Shown one piece after another: positions 1-5,124 of a stretch of DNA of 5,124 nt; position 1 is the first letter of the stretch, and each line of letters starts with the position of its first letter. Below the pieces are notes generated by a model. The model was given only the letters and a program-made list of their open reading frames with translations. It was not told the DNA's origin and searched no databases. This stretch comes from CAYUYM01 sp964449305. Lineage in GTDB: Bacteria; Bacteroidota; Ignavibacteria; SZUA-365; CAYQST01. The stretch is taken from assembly GCA_964449305.1 (NCBI GenBank), contig CAYUYM010000227.1, positions 1 through 5,124 of the forward strand, in the 5' to 3' direction. The position numbers and the translations under genes are program-made.

Positions 1-755
1 ATGGAACGGACGTCCGTACCTATCTGGTCCCGATCGGCAAGCACGTGTTGGCACAGAACGGTGACCACATCCGCGCCGGAGAGCGCCTGACCGATGGTGC
101 GATCAATCCACACAACATCCTGAGCATCAAGGGTGCCGGTGCCGTCCAGGAGTATCTTGTGAACGAGATCCAGGAAGTGTACCGCATGCAGGGCGTGAAG
201 ATCAGCGACAAGCACATCGAGGTGATCGTGCGCCAGATGCTTCAGAAGGTCCGCATTCTGACATCCGGTGACACCCGTTTCCTTGAGGGCGATGTGGTGG
301 AGCGCAGCCGCGTGATCGAGGAGAACCTGTCACTCGAGGACAAGGTGTTCATCACGCACAAGAACGAGACGAAGTTCAAGTTCGGCAACCTCGTTCCCAA
401 GAAGAAGGTGCGTGAAACGAATCTTGAGCAGAAGCGCAAGGGCAAGGAGGGGGCCGAGTATCGCGACGCCGAGCCGGCCAGCTTTGAACCGATCCTGTTG
501 GGCATCACCCAGGCCTCGTTGACCACCGAGAGCTTCATCTCGGCAGCGTCATTCCAGGAAACCACCAAGGTCCTGACTGAGGCCGCGATCGAGGGCAAGG
601 AGGACACGCTGGTGGGTCTGAAGGAGAATGTGATCATCGGGCACCTCATCCCCGCCGGAACCGGCCTGAAGAAGTTCAAGAACATCCAGGTGGAGCCGAT
701 CGAGACCCGCAAAACCGAACGGCTCATCGCTGAGGAGGCCCTGCTCCTGAAATAA
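1..755 (+). CDS. rpoC: RNA polymerase beta' subunit, C-terminal part (5' end outside window)
   Basis: This is the last 250 codons of the beta' subunit, which with beta forms the catalytic cleft of RNA polymerase. The reading frame is open from position 3, so the gene enters from the left and no start is present. Visible conserved blocks are RTYLVPIGKHV at residues 5-15 of the fragment, AGERLTDGAINPHNIL with the following EYLVNEIQEVYRMQGV and DKHIEVIVRQML (about 22-80), and LLGITQASL, TESFISAASFQETTKVLTEA and LKENVIIGHLIPAGTG (about 165-221), all hallmarks of the beta' C-terminal region. Between FLEG (93-96) and LLGIT (165) the protein is about 40 residues longer than E. coli beta' as I recall it. 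That lysine- and glutamate-rich stretch resembles the longer form in Bacteroidota and relatives. The gene ends in TAA at 753-755 with a short Leu/Lys tail. It is followed by a non-coding gap and then the str operon in the same direction. Identification is near certain. Confidence 0.97.
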   Translation, partial: GTDVRTYLVPIGKHVLAQNGDHIRAGERLTDGAINPHNILSIKGAGAVQEYLVNEIQEVYRMQGVKISDKHIEVIVRQMLQKVRILTSGDTRFLEGDVVERSRVIEENLSLEDKVFITHKNETKFKFGNLVPKKKVRETNLEQKRKGKEGAEYRDAEPASFEPILLGITQASLTTESFISAASFQETTKVLTEAAIEGKEDTLVGLKENVIIGHLIPAGTGLKKFKNIQVEPIETRKTERLIAEEALLLK

Positions 756-782
756 TCAGTGCCGACATGCCTCGATGTATCG

Positions 783-826
783 ATGGTGCAAAGTCGTTTT
801 TCGAAAAAAATTCGGCTTTGCACCAT
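783..826 (+). terminator. Strong hairpin after rpoC, possible atypical terminator or operator
   Basis: The 11-base arms ATGGTGCAAAG (783-793) and CTTTGCACCAT (816-826) are perfect reverse complements. The stem can extend inward by three pairs, one a G-U wobble, to 796/813. The AT-rich loop contains TTTTTCGAAAAAAA, which could add a few further A-U pairs after two T-T mismatches. The element starts 28 bp after the rpoC stop, the usual place for a terminator. The objection is that neither strand has a T-tract after the stem: the + strand continues AAAAATCAG. It is therefore not a textbook intrinsic terminator. Alternatives are a factor-dependent terminator, an RNA processing site between rpoC and rpsL, or a DNA-binding site for a dimeric regulator. 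The structure is certain; the function is not. Confidence 0.45.
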
Positions 827-853
827 AAAAATCAGCATAGGCAAATCGTGCTC

Positions 854-900
854 TTGACTATTTCGAATATTTTGACTAGGTTAATAAGCTCTTGTAAGTT
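854..900 (+). promoter_or_regulatory. Candidate tandem promoters for the str operon
   Basis: Two copies of TTGACTA lie 18 bp apart (854-860 and 872-878). Taking TTGACT as a -35 box, each is followed after exactly 17 bp by a TAnnTT hexamer: TAGGTT at 877-882 and TAAGTT at 895-900. TTGACT matches five of six bases of the sigma70-type -35 consensus. The -10 elements match TATAAT only at first, second and last positions, but fit the TAnnTT core of the Bacteroidota-type -7 element (TAnnTTTG). The TTTG at 871-874 also resembles that group's -33 element. Transcription would start near 889 or 907, giving a leader of roughly 40-57 nt before rpsL. This is prediction from sequence only. Confidence 0.45.
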
Positions 901-918
901 GTAACCAACGATCACAAG
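891..918 (+). other. Small nested inverted repeat in the presumed rpsL leader
   Basis: CTTGT (891-895) pairs with ACAAG (914-918), and inside it GTTG (898-901) pairs with CAAC (906-909) around a four-base loop TAAC. The two helices are separated by an asymmetric bulge (AA on one side, GATC on the other). The element overlaps the second candidate -10 box, so it would lie fully in the mRNA only if transcription starts upstream, for example at the first candidate promoter. It could be a leader hairpin affecting rpsL translation, or chance. The pairing is short, so confidence is low. Confidence 0.2.
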
Positions 919-933
919 TACGAAAAAACAACG

Positions 934-938
934 AAGGA
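934..938 (+). promoter_or_regulatory. Shine-Dalgarno site supporting the TTG start of rpsL
   Basis: AAGGA lies seven bases upstream of the TTG at 946, close to ideal spacing, and a second AAGGAA abuts the start codon. There is no ATG in frame upstream before the stop TAA at 895-897, so this site fixes the rpsL start at the rare TTG codon. It contrasts with rpsG and fusA downstream, which lack a comparable motif. Confidence 0.75.
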
Positions 939-945
939 TAAGGAA

Positions 946-1338
946 TTGCCAACAATCAGTCAGCTTGTACGGAAAGGAAGGACCGAAATCAAGGCCAAAA
1001 AGAAGGCCCCGGCGCTCGAGTCCTGCCCCCAGAAACGTGGCGTCTGCACCCGTGTCTACACAACGACGCCCAAGAAGCCCAATTCCGCTCTCCGCAAGGT
1101 GGCCCGTATCCGCCTTTCCAACGGCCAGGAGGTGACCGCCTACATTCCTGGAGAGGGGCACAACCTGCAGGAGCACTCCATCGTTCTCATCCGTGGCGGT
1201 CGTGTGAAGGACCTGCCCGGTGTCCGCTATCACATCATCCGCGGAACACTTGACACGCAGGGCGTCGTCGGTCCGCGCAAGGAAGAGCCGAGGAATCAGG
1301 CTCGATCCAAGTACGGCGCAAAGCGTCCCAAAAAGTAA
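946..1338 (+). CDS. rpsL: 30S ribosomal protein S12
   Basis: S12 sits at the decoding centre of the small subunit, touches 16S rRNA helix 44 and helps control translational accuracy. Mutations in it give streptomycin resistance or dependence. The 130-residue product starts at TTG and reads MPTISQLVRKGR, the conserved family N-terminus. CPQKRGVCTRVYTTTPKKPNS (from residue 27) and GEGHNLQEHSIVLIRGGRVKDLPGVRYH (69-96) are the family signatures. The streptomycin-linked lysines K43 and K88 have the wild-type state, so this protein should be sensitive at those sites. D89, the residue methylthiolated by RimO in E. coli, is present. The protein is about six residues longer than E. coli S12 because of an insertion at residues 108-115 before RNQARSKYGAKRPKK. 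It is the first gene of the str operon, 37 bp ahead of rpsG. Identification is certain and the start is well supported. Confidence 0.98.
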   Translation: MPTISQLVRKGRTEIKAKKKAPALESCPQKRGVCTRVYTTTPKKPNSALRKVARIRLSNGQEVTAYIPGEGHNLQEHSIVLIRGGRVKDLPGVRYHIIRGTLDTQGVVGPRKEEPRNQARSKYGAKRPKK

Positions 1339-1375
1339 CCCCACGCAATCATCACCGCAGAACCGATAAACGATC

Positions 1376-1843
1376 ATGAGAAAGAAAAGAGCAGACAAGA
1401 GGATTCTCTCGCCCGACCCGAAGTTCAACGACGTCCTGGTGTCGCGTTTCATCAACAACGTGCAGAAGATGGGCAAGAAGAACACGGCGCGGACGATCGT
1501 CTACAACGCCTTCGCGATCATCGAGGAGCGCACGAAGCAGGTCGGGTATGAAGTGTTCCGCAAGGCCATGTTCAACGCCCAGCCGCTGATCGAAGTTCGT
1601 GCCCGCCGCGTCGGTGGTGCAACGTATCAGGTCCCGATGGAGGTCCGCCCGGATCGCCGTACCGCGTTGTCGATCCGCTGGATCCTCAACAGCGCCCGCG
1701 GCCGTGCCGACAAGTCCATGGAGCGCAAGCTTGCGGCAGAGTTGATCGCTGCGGCGAACAACGAAGGCGGCGCGATCAAGAAGAAGGATGATGTGCATCG
1801 CATGGCCGAGTCCAACAAGGCCTTCTCGCACTTCAAGTGGTGA
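1376..1843 (+). CDS. rpsG: 30S ribosomal protein S7
   Basis: S7 is a primary 16S rRNA-binding protein that nucleates assembly of the 30S head and lies near the E-site and mRNA exit. The 155-residue product has the usual length for the family. It opens with a basic tail (MRKKRADKR), then SPDPKFNDVLVSRFINNVQK in the first helical region. The central beta-hairpin region is VRARRVGGATYQVPMEVRPDRR, with VGGATYQVP at residues 79-87. The C-terminus ends KKKDDVHRMAESNKAFSHFKW, matching the family pattern of Arg-Met-Ala-Glu followed by a terminal Trp. The ATG start is 37 bp after rpsL and has no clear Shine-Dalgarno; the bases before it read GATAAACGATC. Translation may depend on coupling to rpsL or on a non-SD mechanism as in Bacteroidota. 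In E. coli S7 represses its own operon; the gap here looks too short for the same site. Identification is certain. Confidence 0.98.
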   Translation: MRKKRADKRILSPDPKFNDVLVSRFINNVQKMGKKNTARTIVYNAFAIIEERTKQVGYEVFRKAMFNAQPLIEVRARRVGGATYQVPMEVRPDRRTALSIRWILNSARGRADKSMERKLAAELIAAANNEGGAIKKKDDVHRMAESNKAFSHFKW

Positions 1844-1887
1844 CAGGATTCATTCCCGACAACAAGCTAGAAAGATAGAATCGGTTC

Positions 1888-3984
1888 ATGGCACAACGCG
1901 AATACCCACTGGAACGTACCCGCAACATCGGCATCATGGCTCACATTGATGCGGGGAAGACCACGACGACGGAGCGCATCCTCTTCTACACGGGTGTGCT
2001 CCACCGCATGGGGGAGGTGCATGACGGCGCGGCCACCATGGACTGGATGGAGCAGGAAAAGGAGCGGGGGATCACCATCACCTCTGCTGCCACCACCTGC
2101 TTCTGGCGCGACAACCGCATCAACATCATCGACACCCCGGGCCATGTGGATTTTACCGCGGAAGTGGAGCGATCCCTCCGCGTGCTCGACGGTGCCGTGG
2201 CGTTGTTCTGCTCGGTGGGTGGCGTCGAACCGCAGTCGGAGACGGTGTGGCGGCAGGCGGACAAGTACCGCGTTCCCCGCATCGCCTTCGTCAACAAGAT
2301 GGACCGCGTGGGAGCGGATTTCTACCGCGTCGTGGAGATGATGCATCAGCGCCTCGGCGCAAATGCCATCCCCCTCATGCTGCCCATCGGGCAGGGTGAG
2401 ACTTTCGTCGGCGTGCTGAACCTCATCACCATGCAGGCGCGCATCTACCACGAGGAGAGCTTCGGCAACACCTGGGACGAAATCCCCATTCCTGCCGATC
2501 TCCAGAACGCAGCCCGTGAATATCGCACGAAGATGCTTGAGGCGGTGGCGGACGTGGATGAAACGCTGCTCGTGAAATACCTCGAGGGAGAGGAGATCGA
2601 GCCGCTCGAAATCATGCGTGTGCTTCGTCAGGCAACGCTCGACATGAAAATCATCCCGGTGCTTTGCGGATCCTCGTTCAAAAACAAGGGCGTGCAGCTT
2701 CTGCTCGACGCCGTGGTGGAGTATCTTCCCTCGCCGATCGACATCCCTGCCACCACCGGTCAACACCCGAACCTCACCGACAAGGTGGAGCGCCGCGCCG
2801 ACGACAGTGCAAGCTTCTCCGCGCTGGCTTTCAAGCTGGCCACCGATCCATATGTTGGGAAACTCGTGTTCTTCCGTGTGTATTCGGGTCAGGTGCAGGC
2901 CGGCTCCTATGTCTACAACCCCACCTCCGGCAAGAAGGAGCGCATCGGTCGCATTCTGCGCATGCATGCCAATCACCGCGAGGATGTGGAGACGGCATAC
3001 ACCGGCGACATCTGTGCCGCCATCGGTCTGAAGCACACGCGGACAGGCGACACACTCTGCCTCGAGTCCGATCCGGTGATCCTGGAAAAGATGGAGTTCC
3101 CGAAACCGGTGATTGATGTCGCAATCGAACCGAAAAGCAAGGCCGACCAGGAGCATCTGTCGGAGGCAATCCAGAAGCTCGCAGACGAGGATCCGACCTT
3201 CCGCGTGCACACCGATGAGGAGACCGGTCAGACCATCATCAGCGGCATGGGCGAACTGCATCTCGAGATCATCATCGATCGCATGAAGCGGGAGTTTGGT
3301 GTTGTCGCCTCGGTTGGCAAACCGCAGGTGGCGTTCAAGGAGTCGATCAAGGGCAGGGCCAAGGCGGAGGGGAAATTCGTGCGTCAGTCCGGCGGTCGCG
3401 GCCAGTTCGGGCACGTGGTGATCGAAATCGAGCCGAGCGAACGCGGGCAGGGCTATGAGTTTGTCGATGCCATTGTCGGTGGTTCCATTCCGAAGGAGTT
3501 CATCGCTCCGGTTTCCGAGGGGATCAAGGAGGCGATGCGCAATGGCATTCTCGCAGGGTACCCGGTGGAGGATATCAAGGTGACGCTGCTCGACGGCTCG
3601 TATCACGAGGTCGATTCATCGGAGATGGCCTTCCGCATCGCGGGATCGATCGCGTTCAAGGACGCCGCCAGGCTTGCGAAGCCCTGCATCCTGGAGCCGG
3701 TGTTCGCAATCGAAGTTGTCACGCCGGAGGAGTACATGGGCAACGTTGTCGGTGACCTCAACTCGCGCAGGGGGCGTATCGAGGGGATGGGATCGCGCAG
3801 CGATGCGCAGGTGCTCAAGGCCACGGTGCCTTTGGCGGAGATGTTCGGGTATGCGACCACACTTCGGTCGATTTCCCAGGGGCGTGCGCTGTACTCGATG
3901 CACTTCAGCCATTATGAAGAGGTGCCGAAGGGTGTCAGCGAGCAGATCATCGAGAAGTATCAGGGTCGAGCCAAGCCGCGCTAG
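1888..3984 (+). CDS. fusA: Translation elongation factor G
   Basis: EF-G is the GTPase that moves tRNAs and mRNA through the ribosome after peptide bond formation and, with RRF, splits ribosomes for recycling. The 698-residue product is close to the usual ~690-705. G-domain motifs are intact: AHIDAGKT (18-25, P-loop), RGITIT (59-64, switch I), DTPGH (81-85, with catalytic His85), NKMD (135-138) and GSSFKNKG (261-268). Domain II and III blocks follow (for example DPYVGKLVFFRVYSG; SGMGELHLEI). Domain IV has RQSGGRGQFGHV (499-510) and the tip loop YHEVDSSEMAF with His573, the residue that reaches the decoding site. Domain V includes EEYMGNVVGDLNSRRGRIEGM. All domains look complete, so this is the canonical translocase rather than a TetM-type protection protein or a divergent EF-G2. 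The ATG at 1888 is followed directly by the conserved N-terminus. No strong Shine-Dalgarno is visible in the 44-bp gap after rpsG. It ends in TAG. Confidence 0.98.
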   Translation: MAQREYPLERTRNIGIMAHIDAGKTTTTERILFYTGVLHRMGEVHDGAATMDWMEQEKERGITITSAATTCFWRDNRINIIDTPGHVDFTAEVERSLRVLDGAVALFCSVGGVEPQSETVWRQADKYRVPRIAFVNKMDRVGADFYRVVEMMHQRLGANAIPLMLPIGQGETFVGVLNLITMQARIYHEESFGNTWDEIPIPADLQNAAREYRTKMLEAVADVDETLLVKYLEGEEIEPLEIMRVLRQATLDMKIIPVLCGSSFKNKGVQLLLDAVVEYLPSPIDIPATTGQHPNLTDKVERRADDSASFSALAFKLATDPYVGKLVFFRVYSGQVQAGSYVYNPTSGKKERIGRILRMHANHREDVETAYTGDICAAIGLKHTRTGDTLCLESDPVILEKMEFPKPVIDVAIEPKSKADQEHLSEAIQKLADEDPTFRVHTDEETGQTIISGMGELHLEIIIDRMKREFGVVASVGKPQVAFKESIKGRAKAEGKFVRQSGGRGQFGHVVIEIEPSERGQGYEFVDAIVGGSIPKEFIAPVSEGIKEAMRNGILAGYPVEDIKVTLLDGSYHEVDSSEMAFRIAGSIAFKDAARLAKPCILEPVFAIEVVTPEEYMGNVVGDLNSRRGRIEGMGSRSDAQVLKATVPLAEMFGYATTLRSISQGRALYSMHFSHYEEVPKGVSEQIIEKYQGRAKPR

Positions 3985-4034
3985 TCCAATTGTGTCATCG
4001 TCCATGAATCATTTTTCACCGTCATACAATTCAC

Positions 4035-4039
4035 AGGAG
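4035..4039 (+). promoter_or_regulatory. Shine-Dalgarno site for tuf
   Basis: AGGAG lies ten bases upstream of the tuf ATG at 4050, slightly long but workable spacing. It is the clearest ribosome binding site in the operon besides that of rpsL and agrees with the very high EF-Tu output that cells need. It lies in the 65-bp fusA-tuf gap, in which I see no clear terminator or promoter. Confidence 0.6.
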
Positions 4040-4049
4040 CTTTAGTAGC

Positions 4050-5124
4050 ATGGCAAAAGAAAAGTTTGCAAGATCAAAACCCCACGTCAACATCGGGACG
4101 ATCGGCCACGTTGATCATGGGAAGACCACTCTTACCGCAGCGATCACGATGACCCTGTCGCGCATGGGTCTTTCCGAGGTTCGCACGTTCGATTCAATCG
4201 ACAACGCCCCGGAAGAACGCGAGCGCGGTATCACGATTGCAACGGCTCATGTGGAGTACCAGTCGGCGAACAGGCACTATGCACATGTGGACTGCCCGGG
4301 TCACGCTGACTATGTGAAGAACATGATCACCGGTGCCGCCCAGATGGACGGTGCCATCCTCGTTGTCGCCGCCACTGACGGCCCCATGCCGCAGACGCGC
4401 GAGCACATCCTCCTCGCCCGCCAGGTGGGCGTGCCCAAGATCGTCGTGTTCCTCAACAAGATCGATCAGGTGGACGATCCCGAACTCATCGAACTCGTCG
4501 AGCTCGAACTTCGCGAGCTGTTGAGCTCCTACGAATTCCCGGGCGATGAGATCCCCATCATCCGCGGTTCCGCTCTCCATGCCCTCGAAGCCGGCACGGA
4601 CATGTCGACGCCGGTTGATGATGAGCGCCTGAAGTGCATCCTCGAACTCGTGGAAGCCTGCGACAGCTACATCCCCATTCCCGAGCGTGACATCGACAAG
4701 CCCTTCCTCATGTCCGTGGAGGACGTGTTCTCCATCACCGGTCGCGGCACCGTCGGCACGGGTCGTGTCGAACGTGGTCGTGTCCATGTGCAGGACGAAG
4801 TGGAGCTCATCGGTCTCGGTCATCACAAGAAGAGCGTCGTGACGGGTGTCGAAATGTTCCGCAAGGAGCTCGACGAAGGCATGGCCGGTGACAACCTTGG
4901 TCTGCTGCTTCGTGGCGTCGACAAGACGGAGCTCGAGCGCGGCATGGTCATCGCAAAGCCGGGTTCGATCACCCCGCACAAGAAGTTCAAGTGCCAGATC
5001 TACGTGCTGAAGAAAGAAGAGGGTGGCCGTCACACTCCGTTCTTCAACAACTACCGCCCGCAGTTCTACTTCCGCACCACCGACGTGACCGGCTCGATCG
5101 AGCTGCCCGAAGGCAAGGAAATGG
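4050..5124 (+). CDS. tuf: Translation elongation factor Tu (3' end outside window)
   Basis: EF-Tu carries aminoacyl-tRNA as a ternary complex with GTP to the ribosomal A site. The frame is open from ATG 4050 to the right edge, giving 358 complete codons of about 400, so roughly the last 40 residues of domain 3 are missing. The start is confirmed by the conserved MAKEKFARSKPHVNIGTIGHVDHGKTT. GTPase motifs are intact: GHVDHGKT (19-26), ERGITI (58-63), DCPGH (81-85, with catalytic His85), NKID (136-139) and GSAL (173-176). Domain 2 has DKPFLMSVEDVFSITGRGT, and domain 3 has KKEEGGRHTPFFNNYRPQFYFRTTDVTG. Two oddities stand out: a linker after SALHALE about eight residues longer than in E. coli, and Gly236 in GRGTVGTGR where Ala or Val is usual. 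The gene follows fusA in str-operon order. Whether a second tuf copy exists elsewhere cannot be seen. Identification is certain. Confidence 0.97.
   Translation, partial: MAKEKFARSKPHVNIGTIGHVDHGKTTLTAAITMTLSRMGLSEVRTFDSIDNAPEERERGITIATAHVEYQSANRHYAHVDCPGHADYVKNMITGAAQMDGAILVVAATDGPMPQTREHILLARQVGVPKIVVFLNKIDQVDDPELIELVELELRELLSSYEFPGDEIPIIRGSALHALEAGTDMSTPVDDERLKCILELVEACDSYIPIPERDIDKPFLMSVEDVFSITGRGTVGTGRVERGRVHVQDEVELIGLGHHKKSVVTGVEMFRKELDEGMAGDNLGLLLRGVDKTELERGMVIAKPGSITPHKKFKCQIYVLKKEEGGRHTPFFNNYRPQFYFRTTDVTGSIELPEGKEM

Larger units (their letters stand above)
756..945 (+). other. Non-coding gap between rpoC and rpsL
   Basis: These 190 bp carry no credible gene. The stretch is clearly richer in A and T than its flanks, as expected for a regulatory region. 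It holds, in order, a short direct repeat TCGATG (772-777 and 780-785), a strong inverted repeat (783-826), two TTGACTA copies that may be promoter -35 boxes (854-860 and 872-878), a weaker nested hairpin (891-918) and the rpsL ribosome binding site (934-938). The gap probably contains both the end of the rpo transcript and the start of the str transcript. That division is inferred, since no transcription data are available. Confidence 0.8.

Noticed and set aside
772..785. Direct repeat TCGATG-TA-TCGATG beside the rpoC hairpin
   Set aside because: Two six-base copies are too short to call a repeat array or binding site without conservation data.
242..844. A 200-codon - strand frame opposite rpoC with an N-terminus in the inverted repeat
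   Set aside because: It is antisense to conserved RpoC blocks and the product resembles no known protein; the start inside the hairpin region is fortuitous.
1061..1210. Possible streptomycin resistance changes in S12
   Set aside because: K43 and K88 and their surrounding motifs are wild type, so nothing in the visible sequence suggests resistance.
832..1485. A 217-codon - strand frame spanning the gap, rpsL and the start of rpsG
   Set aside because: Most of it lies opposite the conserved S12 gene and runs into the S7 gene; no conserved domain is visible and the 5' and 3' limits have no gene-like signals.
2664..3116. A 150-codon + strand frame inside fusA in another frame
   Set aside because: fusA is uninterrupted through this stretch with all EF-G domains, so no frameshift or overlapping gene is indicated; the product is Arg/His/Ser/Pro-rich noise.
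1867..3606. A 579-codon open frame on the - strand opposite fusA
   Set aside because: It is antisense to an intact, highly conserved EF-G gene. Its translation is rich in His, Arg, Leu and Asp with no recognisable domain, as expected from the reverse of a G/C-biased codon pattern, and there is no separate promoter or ribosome site.
3988..4031. Inverted repeat AATTGT/ACAATT in the fusA-tuf gap, considered as a terminator or attenuator
   Set aside because: Only six A/T-rich pairs with a 32-base loop and no T-tract; too weak to support termination and within chance expectation.
4194..5033. A 279-codon open frame on the - strand opposite tuf
   Set aside because: It mirrors the conserved tuf coding sequence, has a compositionally biased His/Asp/Leu-rich translation and no family motif. 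It is a shadow of strong codon bias.

Overview
The window is a housekeeping block read entirely from the + strand: the 3' end of rpoC (RNA polymerase beta'), a 190-bp non-coding gap, and then the streptomycin (str) operon rpsL (S12), rpsG (S7), fusA (EF-G) and the first nine tenths of tuf (EF-Tu), which runs off the right edge. All five products are recognised from conserved family motifs. No mobile element, CRISPR array, tRNA or rRNA gene, or defence or biosynthetic system was seen.

Organism: the genes are GC-rich with G/C-ending codons, while the gap before rpsL is AT-rich. The RpoC C-terminus carries the extra stretch known from Bacteroidota and relatives. S12 begins MPTI and resembles Bacteroidota/Chlorobi S12. 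rpsG and fusA lack a clear Shine-Dalgarno sequence, as is common in Bacteroidota. A tuf gene directly after fusA resembles Chlorobi-type order more than classical Bacteroidetes order. I infer a member of the FCB group, perhaps in the Chlorobi/Ignavibacteria/Kapabacteria neighbourhood. This is inference from memory of the families, not a phylogeny.

Layout: 1-755 rpoC 3' end; 756-945 gap with a strong 11-bp perfect inverted repeat (783-826), two tandem TTGACT-N17-TAnnTT promoter candidates (854-900) and a small hairpin (891-918); 946-1338 rpsL with a TTG start and a good Shine-Dalgarno; 1376-1843 rpsG; 1888-3984 fusA; 4050-5124 tuf (partial). The gaps of 37, 44 and 65 bp between str genes fit one polycistronic mRNA. 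Together they supply the ribosomal decoding-centre protein S12, the 30S head organiser S7, and the two GTPases that deliver aminoacyl-tRNA and drive translocation.

The points worth a second look are modest: the rpoC-rpsL gap structures, small lineage-type insertions in S12, RpoC and EF-Tu, one unusual EF-Tu residue, mixed ribosome-binding signals, and the lack of room for an E. coli-style S7 regulatory site. I do not see a new biological system here.
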